DNA from: a virus
Reading direction: 5' to 3' (one strand)
Length of the DNA stretch: 54,246 nt
Virus record (IMG/VR): IMGVR_UViG_3300025137_000048
Coordinates: 1 to 54,246 of that record
Positions within the stretch are counted from its first letter, which is position 1, and each line of letters begins with the position of its first letter. Shown here one piece after another: positions 50,957-54,246 of this stretch. Below the pieces are notes generated by a model. It was not told where the DNA came from and did not search any database. It saw only the letters and a list, made by a program, of their open reading frames with translations. A program made the position numbers and the translations under genes.

Positions 50957-52807
50957 TTACGAAGCATAACTTGTTGCTGATGTATAACCAATACCTGATG
51001 TTGTTTCATATGTATCAGCAGATACAGTAACAGTTGTATTGGCTTCATCAATTTCTAAAACTTGATTTCTTACAGGTATAACATCCACTGAACTAGGTAT
51101 AACAGTTAACCTAACAGCAGTTGATGTAGCACCATCTACGTTTGAAATGCTTGTGATGTTTAAAGAATTTATTGTAATCACACCAGTTGAATAATTGATT
51201 GTACCTTGAGAACTGTTTGAGTATGTTCTTGTGGTACCAACAAGATAATACAATCTTACATTACCTGCACCATCTTCATCTAAAAAATATTCGTTGGTAG
51301 CGTCACCACTAATTTTAAATCCTGATGATGTTAATACACCACCACCACTTGCATTATGTCCTGAATGTGGATTATATAAAGCATTATTGAAACCTATTGT
51401 ATAAGTTGTAGAACCTGTTGTTACAGCTGTAAATGATTTGTGTAATTTAACAGTAGTAATATTTGATAGTATGGAATCATCAACTTTGTTTATTGTTTCA
51501 ATAAATTTAGAATGTCTGAATATACTATCAAACTCTTGTAAATTGTTTACGTTAAAACTTGTTATTGCTGATGTAATTAATGCCTTAATGCTGTCAGTTG
51601 TTTTTGTAGTTGACTTTGCGTCATATTTAACATTTACATTTAATTGTGCTGATGTTGTTTCTGGATCTTCTATGATTGGAGTAATACTTGCTACATTAAA
51701 TTCTTTTAATTGATTTATGATATCTGTTTTTTTTGCTTCAGTTAATGTTGCACCGGCAACAGGTTTAATTGAAATATAAACTCTACCATAAAAAGGTGTA
51801 GCATTATCTTCTCCTCCCCAAACGGAAACAGATTTTGCATTTGCATAAATTGATTTTACTCTACTCTTATAGTCGTTTGGTGTTACTGCTCTATTTTGTG
51901 CAGCATATTGTCTTGGTGCATTGAAACGAATACTATCTGGTGTTTCTGGTTGAGCACCGTTGGCAGAATTGGTAGCAGTAGATAAAGAAATATTAGTAAA
52001 GCCTCCAATGTTTCCTGACAAGCTAAATAAACTTGCACCATTACTTTCTTCAGCATTTGTAACAACATATGATAATGTCACAATGTTACCAGTTGATAAC
52101 GCAGCACCAAGTATACCATCTCCAAACTTAATTTCATATTGTTGATCTTCAGCACCTTCAAGATAATAAACTTTAGATGTTGATGTAATATCTGCTAAGT
52201 CTGTTGATAATGTATATGTACTTGATGTAGTATCACTTGAACTATTTTGTACTGTAACTTTTAACGTGGTTGTATCTGCTAAATTATTTTTAATTAAAAA
52301 TCTTTGATCAGCATTTGCTGTATCTGCGGTATAGGTATTGTTAACCAATGTTCCTTCGTAGATAGGTAAATTAGAAAAAGTATAAACACCGTCTGTTGGT
52401 GTAATTGTTGTAGCGTCTTTAACAATATAATTGTAAGTAACATTATCAACGGATGTTGTAAAAGTTGTTCCTCGAGCAGCAGTTAGTGTTGAACCTGTTG
52501 CATTATTAACTGTAATGTTTAAATATGCTACAGGTGCTGTTGCACTTCTTGGTGTGTATCCAACATGTTTGGCATGAGAGACAATACTGTTTCGTAAATC
52601 AGCACTATCTAAAAACATTTCATTAGCAAGAACGTTTGCATACACAGCATTGTAATGTGTATTGTATGCTAGAACATCTAACAAGGTTGCCATAGTTGAA
52701 CCATCAAAATCGTAGTCTGTTAATTGATCTTGCTGTCGTAAAAAATTTTTTAAATTGCCTTTGATAGTATCAAAGTCTAAATCTGTGACTGATAATTTTT
52801 TTGCCAT
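50957..52807 (-). CDS. gp6: Baseplate wedge protein gp6
   Basis: The ring-forming wedge protein that links wedges around the baseplate. The 616-residue product matches T4 gp6 in size (660) and has the cyanophage-type opening DLDFDTIKGNLKNFLRQQDQ, LLDVLAYNTHYNAVYANVLA (residues 43-62) and LRNSIVSHAKHVGYTPRSAT. The gpJ/gp47-like core region includes YYLEGAEDQQYEIKFGDGIL and NRAVTPNDYKSRVKSIYANA. It starts in a TAATG overlap with gp25, its structural partner. Confidence 0.93.
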   Translation of the reverse strand: MAKKLSVTDLDFDTIKGNLKNFLRQQDQLTDYDFDGSTMATLLDVLAYNTHYNAVYANVLANEMFLDSADLRNSIVSHAKHVGYTPRSATAPVAYLNITVNNATGSTLTAARGTTFTTSVDNVTYNYIVKDATTITPTDGVYTFSNLPIYEGTLVNNTYTADTANADQRFLIKNNLADTTTLKVTVQNSSSDTTSSTYTLSTDLADITSTSKVYYLEGAEDQQYEIKFGDGILGAALSTGNIVTLSYVVTNAEESNGASLFSLSGNIGGFTNISLSTATNSANGAQPETPDSIRFNAPRQYAAQNRAVTPNDYKSRVKSIYANAKSVSVWGGEDNATPFYGRVYISIKPVAGATLTEAKKTDIINQLKEFNVASITPIIEDPETTSAQLNVNVKYDAKSTTKTTDSIKALITSAITSFNVNNLQEFDSIFRHSKFIETINKVDDSILSNITTVKLHKSFTAVTTGSTTYTIGFNNALYNPHSGHNASGGGVLTSSGFKISGDATNEYFLDEDGAGNVRLYYLVGTTRTYSNSSQGTINYSTGVITINSLNITSISNVDGATSTAVRLTVIPSSVDVIPVRNQVLEIDEANTTVTVSADTYETTSGIGYTSATSYAS

Positions 52808-53250
52808 TATCTACTTCTTTCTAACATTGTGGTTATAGTAACTAATTCGCCGGGAACATTAACAACGTAAAAAGCAATTGTAACTTCATAGGCATTTTGA
52901 TCTAACATTGCTTTTGCATTAACAGATACAAGTCTAGCACGAGGTTCAAAATTTTCTATACATTCTGCGATTGTTCTTTGTAATACATTAGCGATAATAG
53001 GATTCATAGGTTCAAACAACATTGCCGTCACACTAGAACCTATTTCAGGATGAAAAGGTCTCTCATAATGATTTGTCAATATGAGATTTTTTACAGATTG
53101 TTTTACTGCGTCAACATCTTTTTTGATGATTACATCTTTAGTTGCTGCATTCCTTTCAAAAGATAATGCGATATCTTTATATAAACGTACTGATCTATTA
53201 CTTGCGTTAGTACGAGAAGCGTCTGAGTATCCTGATTGAATTATTGCCAT
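52807..53250 (-). CDS. gp25: Baseplate wedge protein gp25
   Basis: Lysozyme-like-fold wedge protein that nucleates sheath assembly; contractile systems all carry one. The 147-residue length is near T4 gp25 (132). The conserved core is visible: VDAVKQSVKNLILTNHYERP, FHPEIGSSVTAMLFEPMNPI, and IENFEPRARLVSVNAKAM. It is coupled to gp6 by TAATG. There is no clear ribosome site, and an ATAAATA box ends 6 nt before the ATG. Confidence 0.95.
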   Translation of the reverse strand: MAIIQSGYSDASRTNASNRSVRLYKDIALSFERNAATKDVIIKKDVDAVKQSVKNLILTNHYERPFHPEIGSSVTAMLFEPMNPIIANVLQRTIAECIENFEPRARLVSVNAKAMLDQNAYEVTIAFYVVNVPGELVTITTMLERSR

Positions 53251-53256
53251 GTTAAC

Positions 53257-53263
53257 TATTTAT
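53257..53263 (-). promoter_or_regulatory. Late-promoter-like box immediately before gp25
   Basis: ATAAATA on the minus strand with only 6 nt to the gp25 ATG and no ribosome site between. A working promoter here would give an almost leaderless mRNA. Confidence 0.35.
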
Positions 53264-53267
53264 CAAG

Positions 53268-53561
53268 TTACCCTGCAAAAACATTAGAAGAACCTGAGGC
53301 TGATGAATTAGGTACCCAAGACCCATGACCACCAGTTCCGTCACCTTTTCTATGTACACCTATACCATTTACAAATACAGTAGATGAACCACCTGTTGCA
53401 GGATCACCACATGATGTAGTGTCACCTATACGAACAGTTTTAGCACCATTTGTAAAAACGTCTGGTGAACCAGTAGCATATGCTGTTTGATGAAAAGGAT
53501 TAGGAGTAGGACTTGCATGACCTACATGACTATCTAATCCAACTCTAGTAACAGCAGGCAT
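53268..53561 (-). CDS. PAAR-type spike tip protein
   Basis: A 97-residue PAAR protein that sharpens the membrane-piercing spike, as T4 gp5.4 does. PAAR-like repeats are visible: GSPDVFTNGAKTVRIGD, SSTVFVNGIGVHRKGD and SGSSNVFAG. Candidate metal ligands for the tip are His24, Cys51, His70 and His79. It begins in a TAATG overlap with a 44-residue basic gene and lies just before gp25, an order seen in marine T4-like phages. Confidence 0.93.
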   Translation of the reverse strand: MPAVTRVGLDSHVGHASPTPNPFHQTAYATGSPDVFTNGAKTVRIGDTTSCGDPATGGSSTVFVNGIGVHRKGDGTGGHGSWVPNSSASGSSNVFAG

Positions 53562-53695
53562 TACCCTTGTCCTACACTTCTTTTGTGTTGTCTTCTCTTA
53601 TGTTTATTCTTAGGTCTTGATCTAGAACTATCTCCAATAGACGTTCTTTTCTTTGGACCTCTAGCATATGATACTATATTAATACCCTTAGCCAT
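53561..53695 (-). CDS. Tiny basic protein (44 aa)
   Basis: A 44-residue gene between two overlapping neighbours: MAKGINIVSYARGPKKRTSI, then RSRPKNKHKRRQHKRS and a final VGQG. It is very basic. Both ends are TAATG overlaps (with the Cys-rich gene before and the PAAR gene after), which argues strongly that it is translated. It looks like a nucleic-acid- or protein-binding peptide; function unknown. Confidence 0.72.
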   Translation of the reverse strand: MAKGINIVSYARGPKKRTSIGDSSRSRPKNKHKRRQHKRSVGQG

Positions 53696-53790
53696 TATAC
53701 ATCATGCTCACAATTTGCACATTCACATGATTGACAAGAACCACCACTTGAACAATGACAGCCGTGTCCACAATTTTTACATGTTCCCAT
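53695..53790 (-). CDS. Tiny Cys-rich metal-binding-like protein (31 aa)
   Basis: A 31-residue peptide starting MGTCKNCGHGCHCSSGG. It has eight Cys (4, 7, 11, 13, 19, 22, 24, 27) and three His (9, 12, 29), arranged as CxxC, CxC and CxxCxC groups, like a metallothionein or a tiny two-metal knuckle. It has almost no hydrophobic core without metal. The start follows the Lys-rich gene stop directly, with AAGGAAAAG upstream, and its stop overlaps the next ATG (TAATG). This coupling supports it as a real gene. Zn or Cu binding is inferred. Confidence 0.72.
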   Translation of the reverse strand: MGTCKNCGHGCHCSSGGSCQSCECANCEHDV

Positions 53791-53940
53791 TTACTTTTCC
53801 TTTTTTTTAGTAGTCTTCTTTTTTTTCTTGACTACTTTTTTCTTAGTTGTTTTCTTTTTTATTGTCTTATTGGGTCCAGCAGGATAATGTGTGTTTAACC
53901 CTTTACCCCAATTCTCCCATAATTTACTTAAAAATCCCAT
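53791..53940 (-). CDS. Small Lys-rich protein (49 aa)
   Basis: A 49-residue protein with a short structured start (MGFLSKLWENWGKGLNTHYP) and a tail made almost only of Lys and Thr (KKKTTKKKVVKKKKKTTKKK). It is the first gene of the leftward operon. GGAG precedes the ATG with a normal gap. The tail resembles histone H1-like or DNA-condensing tails, and echoes the end of the 251-residue protein at 23602-24357. Function unknown. Confidence 0.72.
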   Translation of the reverse strand: MGFLSKLWENWGKGLNTHYPAGPNKTIKKKTTKKKVVKKKKKTTKKKEK

Positions 53941-54055
53941 AAAATCTCCATCTCATATGCGAACAAACCCAGAACATAGTTGGTCAAGATTGTCGCACCC
54001 TTGTTAAACCATTGAAAAATAACACTTTTAATTTTCAATTAATACCAAATAAACC

Positions 54056-54084
54056 TTGACTTTCAAGAGTTATCCGTGTATTAT
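54056..54084 (+). promoter_or_regulatory. Sigma70-type early promoter
   Basis: TTGACT (54056-54061), a 17-base spacer and TATTAT (54079-54084): near-consensus -35 and -10 elements at ideal spacing, about 29 nt before the plus-strand ATG. This is what a host-RNA-polymerase-driven early phage gene would have. Confidence 0.8.
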
Positions 54085-54085
54085 A

Positions 54086-54093
54086 TATTTATA
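54086..54093 (-). promoter_or_regulatory. T4-type late box facing the virion operon
   Basis: Exact TATAAATA on the minus strand, within 2 bases of the rightward -10 element. It could start the leftward late operon with a leader of about 140 bases before the 49-residue gene, but A/T richness makes chance matches easier here. Confidence 0.4.
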
Positions 54094-54112
54094 TTAACAA
54101 AAAGGAAACATT

Positions 54113-54246
54113 ATGAATATAACTAAACTTGAAAATAACATGACTAAACAAAACCTTTATGAGACTTATAAGTCTCTTAATTCTACTAACGAAAGATTAG
54201 AGTTTATCTCTATCATGAAAAACTGTTACTCTAAAGTCTTTGACAT
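54113..54246 (+). CDS. Plus-strand gene, N-terminal part only
   Basis: The only plus-strand gene. From the ATG at 54113 the reading frame is open to the window end (44 codons): MNITKLENNMTKQNLYETYK, then SLNSTNERLEFISIMKNCYS. It is helical and polar; too little is visible for an assignment. AAGGAAA stands 4 nt before the ATG and a strong early-type promoter lies upstream, so it is probably an early gene. Confidence 0.72.
   Translation, partial: MNITKLENNMTKQNLYETYKSLNSTNERLEFISIMKNCYSKVFD

Larger units (their letters stand above)
53941..54112. promoter_or_regulatory. Divergent control region
   Basis: The only sizeable non-coding stretch (172 bases), strongly A/T-rich. It separates the leftward virion operon from a rightward gene. 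It holds the rightward early-type promoter and a leftward late-type box described separately. I see no ORF or clear terminator in 53941-54055. Confidence 0.7.

Noticed and set aside
1-54246. tRNA genes
   Set aside because: I looked for T-loop-like GGTTCRAATCC patterns with a pairing acceptor stem and found none convincing.

Overview
The window is one contiguous virion-gene block from a contractile-tailed, T4-like marine phage. The evidence is gene order: read on the minus strand from high to low coordinates it runs PAAR tip, gp25, gp6, gp7-like, gp8-like, then a long accessory stretch, then gp13, 14, 15, 16, 17, 18, 19, 20, 67, 68, 21, 22 and 23, as in T4. Low GC, A/T-ending codons, and baseplate and fibre proteins of the type I know from cyanophages and SAR11 (Pelagibacter) myophages suggest a pelagic marine host, most likely a pelagimyophage-like virus. 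The host is an inference. Nearly every gene lies on the minus strand in very tight operons; many junctions are TAATG or ATGA overlaps. Only the last 134 bases start a plus-strand gene.

Layout. 1-12759 holds the head, DNA-packaging, tail-tube/sheath and neck genes. It includes one extra capsid-cluster gene (3177-3581) that T4 lacks and a UUCG hairpin between genes 19 and 20. 12787-46488 replaces the T4 9-10-11-12-wac interval and is the unusual part. It holds a repeat-rich 884-residue fibre and a coiled-coil fibre (12787-16587). Next comes an island of nine different 2-oxoglutarate/Fe(II) oxygenases with a [2Fe-2S] ferredoxin and two unknown proteins (16979-25037). Then come six paralogous glycine-rich adhesin-like proteins with near-constant ends and variable middles (25104-36207), and small fibre accessory proteins including a C1q-like and a cupredoxin-like one (36213-39239). 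Last is a very large DUF4815-type virion protein ending in a Hint domain, whose usual C-terminal part is a separate gene with a GNAT gene between them (39239-46488). 46498-53561 is the baseplate wedge and spike. 53561-53940 holds three tiny nested genes: basic, Cys8, and Lys-rich. 53941-54112 is a divergent control region with an excellent sigma70-type early promoter facing right and a T4-type late box facing left.

How it fits together. Late boxes (TATAAATA or ATAAATA on the minus strand) recur before gp25, gp8-like, the 122-, 68-, 204- and 121-residue genes, and genes 13, 18, 21 and 22. They mark this as the late transcription unit, so the oxygenases and ferredoxin are probably made together with virion proteins. 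The most interesting hypothesis is that the oxygenase set hydroxylates phage fibres or host-surface or metabolic targets late in infection. A conserved 58-59 bp leader with two dyads occurs twice, flanking a two-gene segment of the island, and suggests separate regulation or past cassette movement.
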